Below the pieces are notes generated by a model. It was given only the letters and a program-made list of their open reading frames with translations. It did not search any database and had not been told where the DNA came from. Below are positions 1 to 5,782 of a stretch of DNA of 13,786 nt, piece by piece. Position 1 is the stretch's first letter. Every line of letters begins with the position of its first letter. Source of the stretch: an uncultured Clostridia bacterium (GTDB taxonomy: Bacteria > Bacillota > Clostridia > Oscillospirales > Acutalibacteraceae); NCBI GenBank assembly GCA_937897215.1, contig CALCBQ010000045.1, positions 1 through 13,786 of the forward strand. The letters are read 5' to 3'. A program made the position numbers and the translations under genes.

Positions 1-14
1 TTTGCCATAAAATT

Positions 15-94
15 ATGCACCTCCAAAAGTGTCTAACTTTTGGGGTGCATATCAAGTACAGGGCTTATTTTTATATTAAAAGAGGGGAGGTGCA
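15..94 (+). promoter_or_regulatory. Leader hairpin with competing anti-Shine-Dalgarno arm
   Basis: A strong hairpin lies upstream of the small gene at 98. The left arm is 15-29, the loop 30-36 and the right arm 37-50, with one bulged base. Nine bases of the left arm, TGCACCTCC (16-24), are also the exact complement of GGAGGTGCA (86-94), which is the ribosome binding site of the gene at 98. The left arm can therefore pair with the right arm or with the Shine-Dalgarno, but not both. This arrangement could control translation. The pairing is seen in the sequence; the regulatory role is inferred. Confidence 0.45.
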
Positions 95-97
95 ATT

Positions 98-313
98 ATG
101 CGAGATACTGAAAGAATCATTATGATAATGAGATATGTCTATGTTTGCGATTCTTTTCTTAAAGATGAATATCTAAATAAATTAGATAATTACACAAAAA
201 GTAATAACACTTATATTGAAGAAATTTTAGAATTATATCGTGCAAAAATTCGTTACGAAGCATTCAAAGAGTTTTGTCATAACATAGACAGAATATTGTA
301 TGGTTGGCAATAA
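98..313 (+). CDS. Small phage protein, paralogue of the 5333-5557 gene
   Basis: This gene encodes 71 residues of unknown function. A strong ribosome binding site (GGGGAGGTG) lies just upstream of the ATG. About 35 of 69 aligned residues match the product of 5333-5557 without gaps, including the shared ends KEF, N, R, LYG. The protein is charged, probably helical and soluble, with no signal peptide or membrane segment. In the complete prophage to the right the homologue follows rep directly; here the gene ends 79 bases before the first 50-bp repeat. That position suggests it is the right end of a second, related prophage whose remainder lies outside the window. It lacks the two extra small genes seen at 5550-5962, so the neighbouring elements are not identical. 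Confidence 0.75.
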   Translation: MRDTERIIMIMRYVYVCDSFLKDEYLNKLDNYTKSNNTYIEEILELYRAKIRYEAFKEFCHNIDRILYGWQ

Positions 314-392
314 AAGTTTTCAATAACCAAAGTTTTCGATTTTGTGCACTTCTCACATAAAAGGGAAGTAAACCATTGTTGAAAACTTAATT

Positions 393-442
393 TAATTGTT
401 GACAATGTTGAAAAGTTGATATATAATTATACAAAATAAATA
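393..442 (+). repeat. 50-bp direct repeat, left copy (putative att site)
   Basis: This repeat is identical over 50 bases to 5982-6031 (offset 5589), with mismatches immediately outside on both sides. Inside it are the palindrome ATTGTTGACAAT and a core GTTGATATATAATTATAC. The 11 bases TTATACAAAAT match 8 of 11 positions of the XerD arm of the B. subtilis dif site as recalled (TTATGTAAACT); the opposite arm does not match well. TGTTGAAAA occurs inside the repeat (406-414) and again 29 bases upstream (377-385). The same pair at the same spacing is found at the right copy. The best reading is a prophage attachment site. Confidence 0.85.
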
Positions 443-565
443 CAATACTTCAATTATTTTATGGTTATTTTGCTTTTTTAACAAAAATTAGTGATTTTAT
501 ATTACTTAATACACAAAACACAAAATTGCACAGTTTCTCGCAAAAATAAATAGTATAACATAACT

Positions 566-595
566 AAAGGGACTACATAAAAGTAGCCCCTTTTT
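566..595 (+). terminator. Rho-independent terminator
   Basis: An 11-bp stem with one A-C mismatch (566-576 paired with 583-593) and a 6-base loop is followed by a T-run (591-595). It is placed to stop plus-strand transcripts entering from the left element before they reach the repressor and switch region. Confidence 0.7.
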
Positions 596-654
596 CCTTT
601 ATTTAGCATTTTACCAACTTATTGTTACGGACGCTTTTTTGCGATTTATTGAGC

Positions 655-708
655 AAAAAAGGAGAGCAGTTCCACGAATGTGGCACAGTAAACTTCCCTT
701 ACTCCTTT
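655..708 (-). terminator. Probable terminator of the repressor gene
   Basis: On the minus strand, AAAGGAG (708-702) can pair with CTCCTTT (664-658). The stem encloses a smaller CCAC/GTGG hairpin (683-672) and runs into a T-tract (660-655). The outer stem begins at the repressor stop codon. The long interior makes it an imperfect terminator. Confidence 0.4.
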
Positions 709-925
709 ATTTTAATGGTTTCATTTCATCTGTTAGTCCTGTTAGATAGTCTAACGATACATTGTAAATTTTCGCAAGTTCTATTGCATAAGACAATTTT
801 AATTCATATTTGTCATTTTCATATCTGTTTACTGTTGCTCGTGCTACTCCTAATTTTTCTGCTATGTATTCTTGCGATAAGTCTAAATCTTCTCTCATAT
901 TTCTTGCTCTTTGGTTAAAAATCAC
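707..925 (-). CDS. Cro/CI-type HTH repressor (72 aa)
   Basis: This is a small DNA-binding regulator consisting almost only of an XRE/Cro-CI helix-turn-helix domain. The motif LSQEYIAEKLGVARATVNRY lies at residues 16-35, followed by the typical AIELAKIYNVSLDYLTGL region (47-64). The start is GTG at 925, chosen because AAGGAG lies 10-12 bases upstream on the minus strand; an internal ATG at codon 10 would cut into the domain. The gene points away from all other phage genes, and three palindromic operators lie between it and the rightward promoter. This is the expected layout of a lysogeny repressor holding the structural and replication genes off (family knowledge plus inference). No dimerisation or cleavage domain is present. 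Confidence 0.9.
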   Translation of the reverse strand: MIFNQRARNMREDLDLSQEYIAEKLGVARATVNRYENDKYELKLSYAIELAKIYNVSLDYLTGLTDEMKPLK

Positions 926-962
926 AATTTATTCTCTCCTTTTTTGTTTATTAAGTAGAATT

Positions 963-978
963 GTAACACAAATGTTAC
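963..978. promoter_or_regulatory. Operator O1 (16-bp palindrome)
   Basis: GTAACACAAATGTTAC is a near-perfect palindrome with GTAACA/TGTTAC half-sites. It is the copy closest to the repressor gene and probably the site for repressor autoregulation. Confidence 0.7.
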
Positions 979-985
979 TTTTATG

Positions 986-1015
986 TTGACTTTTGTAACA
1001 CAAGTGTTATATAAT
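986..1015 (+). promoter_or_regulatory. Rightward phage promoter under operator control
   Basis: A -35 box TTGACT (986-991) and a perfect -10 box TATAAT (1010-1015) are separated by 18 bases. Operator O2 fills the spacer, so bound repressor would block RNA polymerase. Transcription would start near 1022, just ahead of the tRNA-like element and the phage structural genes. Confidence 0.8.
995..1010. promoter_or_regulatory. Operator O2 (16-bp palindrome)
   Basis: GTAACACAAGTGTTAT has the same half-sites as O1 with one terminal change. It lies exactly between the -35 and -10 boxes of the rightward promoter, 32 bases from O1. Confidence 0.75.
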
Positions 1016-1021
1016 CTCGTT

Positions 1022-1037
1022 GTAACATAACTGTTAC
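1022..1037. promoter_or_regulatory. Operator O3 (16-bp palindrome)
   Basis: GTAACATAACTGTTAC has the same half-sites, centred 27 bases from O2. It lies over the predicted transcription start and ends 4 bases before the tRNA-like element. Confidence 0.7.
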
Positions 1038-1041
1038 ACAC

Positions 1042-1178
1042 GCACACATAGTTCAAGGGGAGAACACCGATTGCATTAGGTAGATAAGTAGTATGTAATT
1101 TTTAAATTTTAAGTAAAGTAGTACCTAAAAGGCAATATATACGGAGTGGTAACAGTTCGAGTCTGTTTGTGTGCACCA
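1042..1178 (+). ncRNA. tRNA-like RNA with an extended hairpin replacing the anticodon arm
   Basis: The sequence folds as a tRNA except in one arm. The acceptor stem is a perfect 7 bp (GCACACA 1042-1048 with TGTGTGC 1168-1174), followed by A and an encoded CCA (1176-1178). TA fills positions 8-9. The D-arm is GTTC/GAAC (1051-1054 with 1062-1065) with loop AAGGGGA. The T-arm is AACAG/CTGTT (1151-1155 with 1163-1167) with loop TTCGAGT. Where the anticodon arm should be, 1067-1144 forms a long stem: CCG/CGG, ATTGC/GCAAT and TTAGGTA/TACCTAA, with a 39-base apical region. The total is 137 nt, too long for an ordinary tRNA and too short for a standard group I intron-containing tRNA or a tmRNA. It begins about 20 nt after the predicted start of the repressed phage transcript and ends 30 nt before the next gene. 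Its function is unknown. It could be processed by RNase P, act as a leader regulator, or fold in the phage ssDNA. Confidence 0.75.
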
Positions 1179-1208
1179 TAAAAATTTTACTGAAAGGAGT
1201 AAAAAAAT

Positions 1209-1445
1209 ATGCGTTGTATAGTAACAGGTATTATTGTTGAACAGGGTAAAGTTAAGTCAAAAGACGGAAAAAACGAATACCCTTTTACAGTAATTTATTC
1301 ATACGGCGAAAGTATTAAAATTTTTAATTTTGATACAACAACTGCAGACCTTTATTCAAAGATTTCTTTTGACGCAAAAGTAAAATCGGGTAAATATGGT
1401 CTTGAAGTTTCTCCAATTCCGCCCGAAGAAAAACCTACTAAATAA
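1209..1445 (+). CDS. Probable phage ssDNA-binding protein (pV-like, 78 aa)
   Basis: This small beta-rich protein of 78 residues has alternating hydrophobic strands (CIVTGIIVEQGKV, YPFTVIYSYG, ISFDAKVKSGKYGLEV) of the kind expected for an OB-fold. It lies first in the rightward operon, before the major coat gene, where filamentous phages encode the protein that coats newly made single strands and hands them to the assembly machine. The start is well supported by GAAAGGAG 8-11 bases upstream. There is no membrane segment. The tail is acidic-then-basic and proline-rich (PIPPEEKPTK). The assignment rests on size, predicted strand pattern and position, not on a recognised signature. Confidence 0.65.
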   Translation: MRCIVTGIIVEQGKVKSKDGKNEYPFTVIYSYGESIKIFNFDTTTADLYSKISFDAKVKSGKYGLEVSPIPPEEKPTK

Positions 1446-1492
1446 GTCAATAAATCGATTTATATATAATTTATGAAAGGAGATAATGTGTA

Positions 1493-1699
1493 ATGACATA
1501 TCTTATGGAAGTTGTTCCTTTTTCTACAACTGATGTTCAAACTGCCCTTGCACCGATTACAGAGAATTTCACATTCTCTAACCTTGCACCTATGATTGCA
1601 ATTGCTCTCACTGCTGGTGTTGGTCTTGTCCTTGGTTGGTTTGGTGTCAACTACATTAAGGGTAAAGTTCAGAAAGCCCTTAAAAAAGGACGCGTATAA
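1493..1699 (+). CDS. Major coat protein, pVIII-like (68 aa)
   Basis: The protein shows the three-part plan of a filamentous phage major coat protein. An amphipathic, mildly acidic N-terminal part (about residues 1-32) comes first. One membrane helix follows (about 33-54, IAIALTAGVGLVLGWFGVNY). The end is a strongly basic C-terminus (KGKVQKALKKGRV) that would face the packaged DNA. A ribosome binding site AAAGGAG lies 10 bases upstream. No clear cleavable signal peptide is visible, although the short hydrophobic start could serve as an export signal. A strong terminator follows at once, as after gene VIII in Ff phages, so this gene and the ssDNA-binding gene would be made in excess over the downstream genes. 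Confidence 0.8.
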   Translation: MTYLMEVVPFSTTDVQTALAPITENFTFSNLAPMIAIALTAGVGLVLGWFGVNYIKGKVQKALKKGRV

Positions 1700-1721
1700 T
1701 CAAATTCAATCTATCTATTAT

Positions 1722-1749
1722 GGTGGTGGGGGAACTCGCCACCTTTTTT
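1722..1749 (+). terminator. Terminator after the coat protein gene
   Basis: A stem of 8 bp including two G-T pairs (1722-1729 with 1736-1743) and a 6-base loop is followed by six T. It separates the highly expressed coat and ssDNA-binding genes from the assembly genes, so these would be read only by read-through or from a separate promoter. Confidence 0.8.
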
Positions 1750-1763
1750 ATTAAGGAGTTTTT

Positions 1764-2606
1764 ATGTACGAACAAGGTTTGCAAGGGTCTATAAACCCTA
1801 TAAATTTAATTGATTTGTATAAGTGGAAAAAACAATACCGTCTTGATCACCCTTATGAATTTAAGCCCATTGGTACAATGATTTTTTGTGGCTCTCCTGG
1901 TCAAAGACAAGGTAACGGTAAAACATTAAGTGCAGTTTTATATACTCTTAATGTCTTGAATGATTTCCCTTATGCAATTCTTGTTTCTAATGTTGCTATT
2001 AAAGATTACCCATTTAATGCACATTATTATATTGACGATAATGATATTGCACATATTATTGATAATGAAACAGGAAACGATATTACAAGTGAAGATATTG
2101 TTAATGGCACATATTCAAAAGTTTGCATTGAATATACAGGTCTTGAATGCCTTAAGTATATATCAAATGGCGAATATGGTGTTCTTTATTTTATTGATGA
2201 AATACATCTTGAATTGAATTCACTCGAAAGCGCAAATATTGATATTGACGTTATTGTTGAAATTTCTCAACAACGTAAACAACGTAAACACATTGTCGGT
2301 ACTTCACAGGTATTTATGCGAATGGCAAAACCTGTTCGCGAACAAATATTTGACGTTATTATGTGTGAAAAATATTTTAATTGTCTACAATTTAATAAAG
2401 TTTTGAAATCTTCAACAATTCGTGAAGAAAACGGCGAAATGCATGCAGAAGTAAAGAGTAATTATGTATTTATTCATACTCCTAAACTTTATGAAATGTA
2501 TGACACTTATGCAAAAATGAAAAGATACAATAAGGAGTGGAAAGGTAGAAAACGCGAAACTCCTGTTATGTATGAATTCCAAGTTGAAAGGAGTGGAAAA
2601 AAATAA
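1764..2606 (+). CDS. Zot/pI-like phage assembly ATPase (280 aa)
   Basis: This is a probable P-loop motor of the Zot family, which drives extrusion of filamentous phage through the cell membrane. The nucleotide-binding loop is GSPGQRQGNGKT (43-54). It ends in GKT, but the first glycine is one position off the strict GxxxxGKT spacing. The Walker B strand VLYFIDEIH (140-148) follows. The stretch QQRKQRKHIVGTSQ (169-182), then R186 and R192, resembles the sensor and arginine region of Zot proteins. No membrane segment is apparent, whereas many Zot/pI proteins have one near the middle or the C-terminus; a neighbouring small membrane protein might anchor it. The ribosome binding site is AAGGAG, and the stop overlaps the next start (TAATG). 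Confidence 0.85.
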   Translation: MYEQGLQGSINPINLIDLYKWKKQYRLDHPYEFKPIGTMIFCGSPGQRQGNGKTLSAVLYTLNVLNDFPYAILVSNVAIKDYPFNAHYYIDDNDIAHIIDNETGNDITSEDIVNGTYSKVCIEYTGLECLKYISNGEYGVLYFIDEIHLELNSLESANIDIDVIVEISQQRKQRKHIVGTSQVFMRMAKPVREQIFDVIMCEKYFNCLQFNKVLKSSTIREENGEMHAEVKSNYVFIHTPKLYEMYDTYAKMKRYNKEWKGRKRETPVMYEFQVERSGKK

Positions 2607-2737
2607 TGACTGATATTTATTTAATTACGGGTCAAACTTTAGCACAGGCGGGTTTGCTTGGTTTTTTTATGGCTTTAGTTGGTAAACTAATCAATATTAT
2701 GGGTAAAGCACTCACAAGGGGTGAGATTATTGTTTAG
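2606..2737 (+). CDS. Small membrane protein, possible minor virion protein (43 aa)
   Basis: This short gene starts at an ATG overlapping the stop codon of the Zot-like gene (TAATG), so it is probably translated by coupling. GAAAGGAG lies about 14 bases upstream. Its 43 residues contain one hydrophobic helix (about 12-31, LAQAGLLGFFMALVGKLINI), then a short basic tail. Filamentous phages encode tiny single-helix tip proteins (pVII/pIX) of this kind, though usually before the Zot gene. The role as a tip protein is an inference from size and context. Confidence 0.65.
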   Translation: MTDIYLITGQTLAQAGLLGFFMALVGKLINIMGKALTRGEIIV

Positions 2738-3209
2738 TACAAATCAACTTGAAATTGTAAAGTCAATTGTTCCAACTATGCGCAATCAAGGGTTTAAGTA
2801 TTATGTTGCATATACTCATACAAATACTGATAACAGTTGGAATACTTCTACTGACCCCGATTTATACATAGTTTTTTCAAAAGAAAAAATAACTGCACAA
2901 AGTGGTTATAAATATACTATCCCGCAAAATTCAATACAGTATATTTGTCGCAGTGGTAATTATTCAACTTCTTCAAGTGCAGTAAATACTGACAGAATTA
3001 AAAAAGAAAATTTTTCGGGTACTTTAAGCATTAATTTATATGAACATATTTATACTAATGCAGAATATGGCGAGAATCTCGTTATTATGCCGGATATTTT
3101 AGGAGGGGAGACTTATGCAGAAACAACATATATTCAATCAACAAATTTGTTGCTCGCAACGTTCTTGTTCTTCGTTGTTATTTGGAAAATGTGGCAATTC
3201 CGCAAGTAA
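2730..3209 (+). CDS. Probable minor virion protein with C-terminal membrane anchor (159 aa)
   Basis: I do not recognise a family. The first part is polar, rich in Tyr, Ser, Thr and Asn. A single membrane helix lies near the C-terminus (LLLATFLFFVVIWKMW) with a short basic end (QFRK), the layout of a surface or tip protein anchored from the inside. TTG at 2730 is preferred as start because AAGGGGTGA lies 5 bases ahead; a GTG at 2721 in the same frame would give 162 residues but has no properly spaced ribosome binding site. The start overlaps the previous gene's stop, and the last 95 bases overlap the next gene in another frame. No signal peptide is seen. Confidence 0.65.
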   Translation: MFSTNQLEIVKSIVPTMRNQGFKYYVAYTHTNTDNSWNTSTDPDLYIVFSKEKITAQSGYKYTIPQNSIQYICRSGNYSTSSSAVNTDRIKKENFSGTLSINLYEHIYTNAEYGENLVIMPDILGGETYAETTYIQSTNLLLATFLFFVVIWKMWQFRK

Positions 3210-4263
3210 AATTATATCTCTTGTATTAGTAATTTTAACATTGTTTTCTTTTGCTATTCCAGTTAGCGCTGAAGATGGTTCTTCAGAAGTACTTGATGTC
3301 CGTGATTTTACTTATGAAGTGTATAACGGTAATGACCAAACAAATGATGAATTAGAAGTTACGTATAAAGATGGTACGTATGGTACTGAAGGTATTTGGA
3401 TGCGAAATTATTCTTGTAGCTCTACTGACGGTATTAAAATTTTATATGTATCAGATTTAATCGGATTACATGCAGAGCACGAATATAATCTTGAATTTTA
3501 TTATGCTACTGATTATTTTCGTACAACTGCGGTAAATATTCATTTACGTTATTATTCTAATTCTGGCGAGTTGATTAAAACACAAGTTCTTGACGATTTT
3601 TCTCCTTCATCAAGTGGTATTAATTTTTATAGCGGTAATTTTAAACCGAATGTTAGTGATATTGAGCAGAGTTATAATATAAAACTTTATATCGTTTTAT
3701 CTACTCCTAATTCTGGTAGTGTTAACTGGCGTATCTCTCACGATATTATTTTAACCGATAAAGATGACGACAGTGGTTGGTTTCAAAAAATATTAAATAA
3801 AATCAATGATATTTGGGAAAGTATAAAATCATTGCCTGAAAGAATAGGAGCATATATAAGCAATATCGCAACAGATATAGGCGATAAAATAAAAGATTTA
3901 TTTATACCTGACGAAGAATATTTACAAACAAAAAAAGAAGAATTAGAACAATTTTGCATTGACCATTTTGGTGCAGTTTATCAGTCTTTAGACGTTTTAA
4001 TTGAATTTATTGTTATGCTTGTTAATATTTCTCCAAAGGAACCTATGATTACATTCCCCGCAATTGATATACCATTATTCGATACTACATATCATTTGAC
4101 TGACGAAGTTGTTTATTCTTTTGCTTGGGTTAATGATAAATCACATTTTTTATATTATTTCTATAATTTTTATCGTAGTTTTGTTACAGTTATTTTATTT
4201 TTATCTTTTGCAAATTATTGCCGCAATAAATATAATGAAGTTTTTGGGGGTGGTAAGGAATGA
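3115..4263 (+). CDS. Secreted, membrane-anchored phage protein, possible adsorption protein (pIII-like, 382 aa)
   Basis: This is the largest structural protein of the element. It has a long basic N-region (1-31, with four Cys), a hydrophobic signal core (about 33-50) and a likely cleavage after VSA (50-52). A polar, beta-rich domain follows to about residue 225. Next come an amphipathic helical stretch (WFQKILNKINDIWESI and onward) and hydrophobic segments near 294-308 and 350-368, before a short basic tail. In filamentous phages the adsorption protein pIII is exported by a signal peptide and held by a C-terminal helix, which fits. The start is firm (AGGAGGGGAG 5 bases upstream), so the gene truly overlaps the previous one by 95 bases. 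The receptor-binding role is inferred. Confidence 0.7.
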   Translation: MQKQHIFNQQICCSQRSCSSLLFGKCGNSASKIISLVLVILTLFSFAIPVSAEDGSSEVLDVRDFTYEVYNGNDQTNDELEVTYKDGTYGTEGIWMRNYSCSSTDGIKILYVSDLIGLHAEHEYNLEFYYATDYFRTTAVNIHLRYYSNSGELIKTQVLDDFSPSSSGINFYSGNFKPNVSDIEQSYNIKLYIVLSTPNSGSVNWRISHDIILTDKDDDSGWFQKILNKINDIWESIKSLPERIGAYISNIATDIGDKIKDLFIPDEEYLQTKKEELEQFCIDHFGAVYQSLDVLIEFIVMLVNISPKEPMITFPAIDIPLFDTTYHLTDEVVYSFAWVNDKSHFLYYFYNFYRSFVTVILFLSFANYCRNKYNEVFGGGKE

Positions 4264-4535
4264 TTATTGAAGCATTATTGAATTTGGTAATTCGTTTATT
4301 TATGGCTTTATTGTCATTCGTTAACATTCCAGAAATACCGCAAGAAACTATTTCTAATGTTCAAAACACACTTAATACAATTATCGAAAAAGGGTCTGCA
4401 TTAATTGATTTGCTTATTCCGTATAATGTTGCTAAAGGGTTGTTATTGATTGTAATAGGAATTGAAGTTGCTATTCCTGTATATCATTTTGTAATGTGGT
4501 TATTGAAAAAAATTCCTATGTTAAGTATTAGATAG
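4260..4535 (+). CDS. Minor virion membrane protein, pVI-like (91 aa)
   Basis: The gene starts by an ATGA overlap with the previous gene, which suggests translational coupling. Its 91 residues contain a hydrophobic N-terminal helix (about 3-22), a polar amphipathic middle (QETISNVQNTLNTIIEKGSA) and a second membrane helix (about 60-84), ending in a basic tail (KKIPMLSIR). Filamentous phages place a polytopic minor protein (pVI) directly after the adsorption protein, and size and position agree with that. No sequence signature was recognised. Confidence 0.65.
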   Translation: MIIEALLNLVIRLFMALLSFVNIPEIPQETISNVQNTLNTIIEKGSALIDLLIPYNVAKGLLLIVIGIEVAIPVYHFVMWLLKKIPMLSIR

Positions 4536-4537
4536 TG

Positions 4538-4581
4538 GGGGTGGTCGCAACTGCGACCCCCCGTCCTATACTTGATTATAG
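4538..4581 (+). other. Candidate phage origin/packaging hairpins, CTTG/AT motif
   Basis: Two hairpins fill the 66-base gap before rep. The first is very GC-rich: 4538-4548 pairs with 4553-4562, with one bulged T and loop AACT. It has no T-run, so it is not a standard terminator. The second has stem CTATA/TATAG (4566-4570 with 4577-4581) and exposes the loop CTTGAT. The bases ACTTGAT match the nick region of the phiX174 origin, and CTTGAT that of pC194-type rolling-circle origins, where cleavage is between G and A; here that would be 4574/4575. Position next to an HUH Rep gene supports an origin. The GC-rich hairpin could be a packaging signal. Confidence 0.5.
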
Positions 4582-4601
4582 CCTAATATTTTGCTCAAAT
4601 T

Positions 4602-5333
4602 ATGAAAAAACCATTTGAAGAATACAAGAATTGTAAAATTAAATATTACCCTAATGGTGCAACAAAAATAATATGTTTTAATGATAATGTTTATAATACA
4701 AAGCCCGAAATTCGAAAAAAACGCGGTAAATATAAAATGTTAACTGTAACAGATAGAAAAGATAACATTAAAGCAACAAAAGAAAAAATTTTTGATATTG
4801 CTTATGCAAATGCGGATTTATGGCAATATTTTGTAACATTAACTTTGAATGAAGATATAATATCTCGAACTGATACAAAAGAAATATCAAGGCGTGTCAA
4901 TAAATGGTTTTATAATGCAGTTTCTCGTAAAAATTGTAATTTTCTTTTAATACCTGAATATCACAAAGACGGAAAAAGCATACATTTTCACGGCTTAATA
5001 AGTGGCGATTTTAATTTTGTTGATAGTGGCCATAAAGATAAAAGTAAAAGAACAATATACAATATGACTGATTATAAATTTGGTTTTACAACTGCGGTAA
5101 AACTTGATACAGACAAACCGCCTATTGCAGTATGTAAATATATAACTAAATATTGCACAAAAGATACTGCAAAAATTTTCGGTAGTAGATATCTAGCTGG
5201 GGGGAGAGCATTAAAACGCGATTTGCCTACTCTTAAAACATTTTTCGATTATGATAAATTAGATAGTGAAGAAATATCTATACCTAACACAGATAGAAAA
5301 ATAAAATATGCATTTATTGGAGTTGTTGAATAA
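4602..5333 (+). CDS. HUH-type rolling-circle replication initiator (243 aa)
   Basis: This protein probably nicks the double-stranded phage DNA to start rolling-circle replication. The three HUH motifs are in order: motif I FVTLTLN (77-83), the metal-binding motif IHFHGLI (127-133, H128 and H130), and the tyrosine motif KYITKYCTK (179-187, Y180 or Y184 as nucleophile). A downstream GSRYLAGGRALKRDLP (194-209) is of the kind seen in filamentous phage Rep proteins. No Shine-Dalgarno is visible before the ATG, unlike all neighbouring genes, so expression may be kept low. The stop overlaps the next start (TAATG). A candidate nick site lies 27 bases before the gene. Confidence 0.88.
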   Translation: MKKPFEEYKNCKIKYYPNGATKIICFNDNVYNTKPEIRKKRGKYKMLTVTDRKDNIKATKEKIFDIAYANADLWQYFVTLTLNEDIISRTDTKEISRRVNKWFYNAVSRKNCNFLLIPEYHKDGKSIHFHGLISGDFNFVDSGHKDKSKRTIYNMTDYKFGFTTAVKLDTDKPPIAVCKYITKYCTKDTAKIFGSRYLAGGRALKRDLPTLKTFFDYDKLDSEEISIPNTDRKIKYAFIGVVE

Positions 5334-5557
5334 TGACAGACAACGAAAAAATTATTTTAATTATGAAATATTTGTTTGAATGTGATTTTCACTTAAAAAA
5401 CGAATATATGCAAGAGTTAAATACATATTTAACAATTAACACACATAAACCCGAAGATATATTGAAATTATATGAAAAAAAAGTTCGTTATATTGCTTTC
5501 AAAGAGTTTTCGGGTAATCTTGAAAGGTTATTATATGGAGGTCTTAAAAATGAATGA
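5333..5557 (+). CDS. Small conserved phage protein after rep (74 aa)
   Basis: The product has 74 residues and no recognised family. It is coupled to rep by a TAATG overlap, with GGAG about 11 bases upstream. It is about 51% identical to the product of 98-313, with conserved MxDxE, CD, KxEY, ILxLY and KEF-N-R-LYG positions. Conservation in two neighbouring elements shows that it is a real gene under selection. It is charged, probably helical and soluble. A link to replication or copy control is suggested only by its position after rep. Confidence 0.75.
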   Translation: MTDNEKIILIMKYLFECDFHLKNEYMQELNTYLTINTHKPEDILKLYEKKVRYIAFKEFSGNLERLLYGGLKNE

Positions 5558-5780
5558 TTTACCTTTAGTATTGATTTGTGCATGTAGTACAACTTTAATC
5601 GCTTGTATTTTTGATTATTTTTATTTTTCAAGGCGTTATAAAGAACTTGAAGAAAAAACTGTTCCAAATATTTATATTTTAGAAGAAGATATGAAAATGT
5701 TAAAAAATGAAACAATTTATATTAATGGTAGAATTTCAAAAATTGATAAAAATATTATATATGTTGAAAAAGGTGAATAA
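5550..5780 (+). CDS. Small membrane protein with cytoplasmic tail (76 aa)
   Basis: The start is ATG at 5550, chosen because GGAGG lies 8 bases upstream. It overlaps the previous gene by 8 bases in another frame. One N-terminal membrane helix (about 4-26, LPLVLICACSTTLIACIFDYFYF) is followed by a charged, probably coiled segment (SRRYKELEEKT) and a short beta-like end. The function is not recognised. The gene is absent from the left neighbouring element, so it is an accessory gene of this prophage. Confidence 0.65.
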   Translation: MNDLPLVLICACSTTLIACIFDYFYFSRRYKELEEKTVPNIYILEEDMKMLKNETIYINGRISKIDKNIIYVEKGE

Positions 5781-5782
5781 AT

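Noticed and set aside
622..918. Plus-strand reading frame opposite the repressor
   Set aside because: It is the antisense of a clear HTH gene, is made mostly of Leu/Ile runs and has no ribosome binding site.
1042..1178. Ordinary tRNA, tRNA with a self-splicing intron, or tmRNA
   Set aside because: No 5-bp anticodon stem with a 7-base loop can be formed, the insert is far too short for a group I intron, and tmRNA would lack a proper D-stem and be much longer.
4538..4562. Intrinsic terminator before rep
   Set aside because: The GC-rich hairpin has no following T-run, so an origin or packaging role is more likely, although it may still slow transcription.
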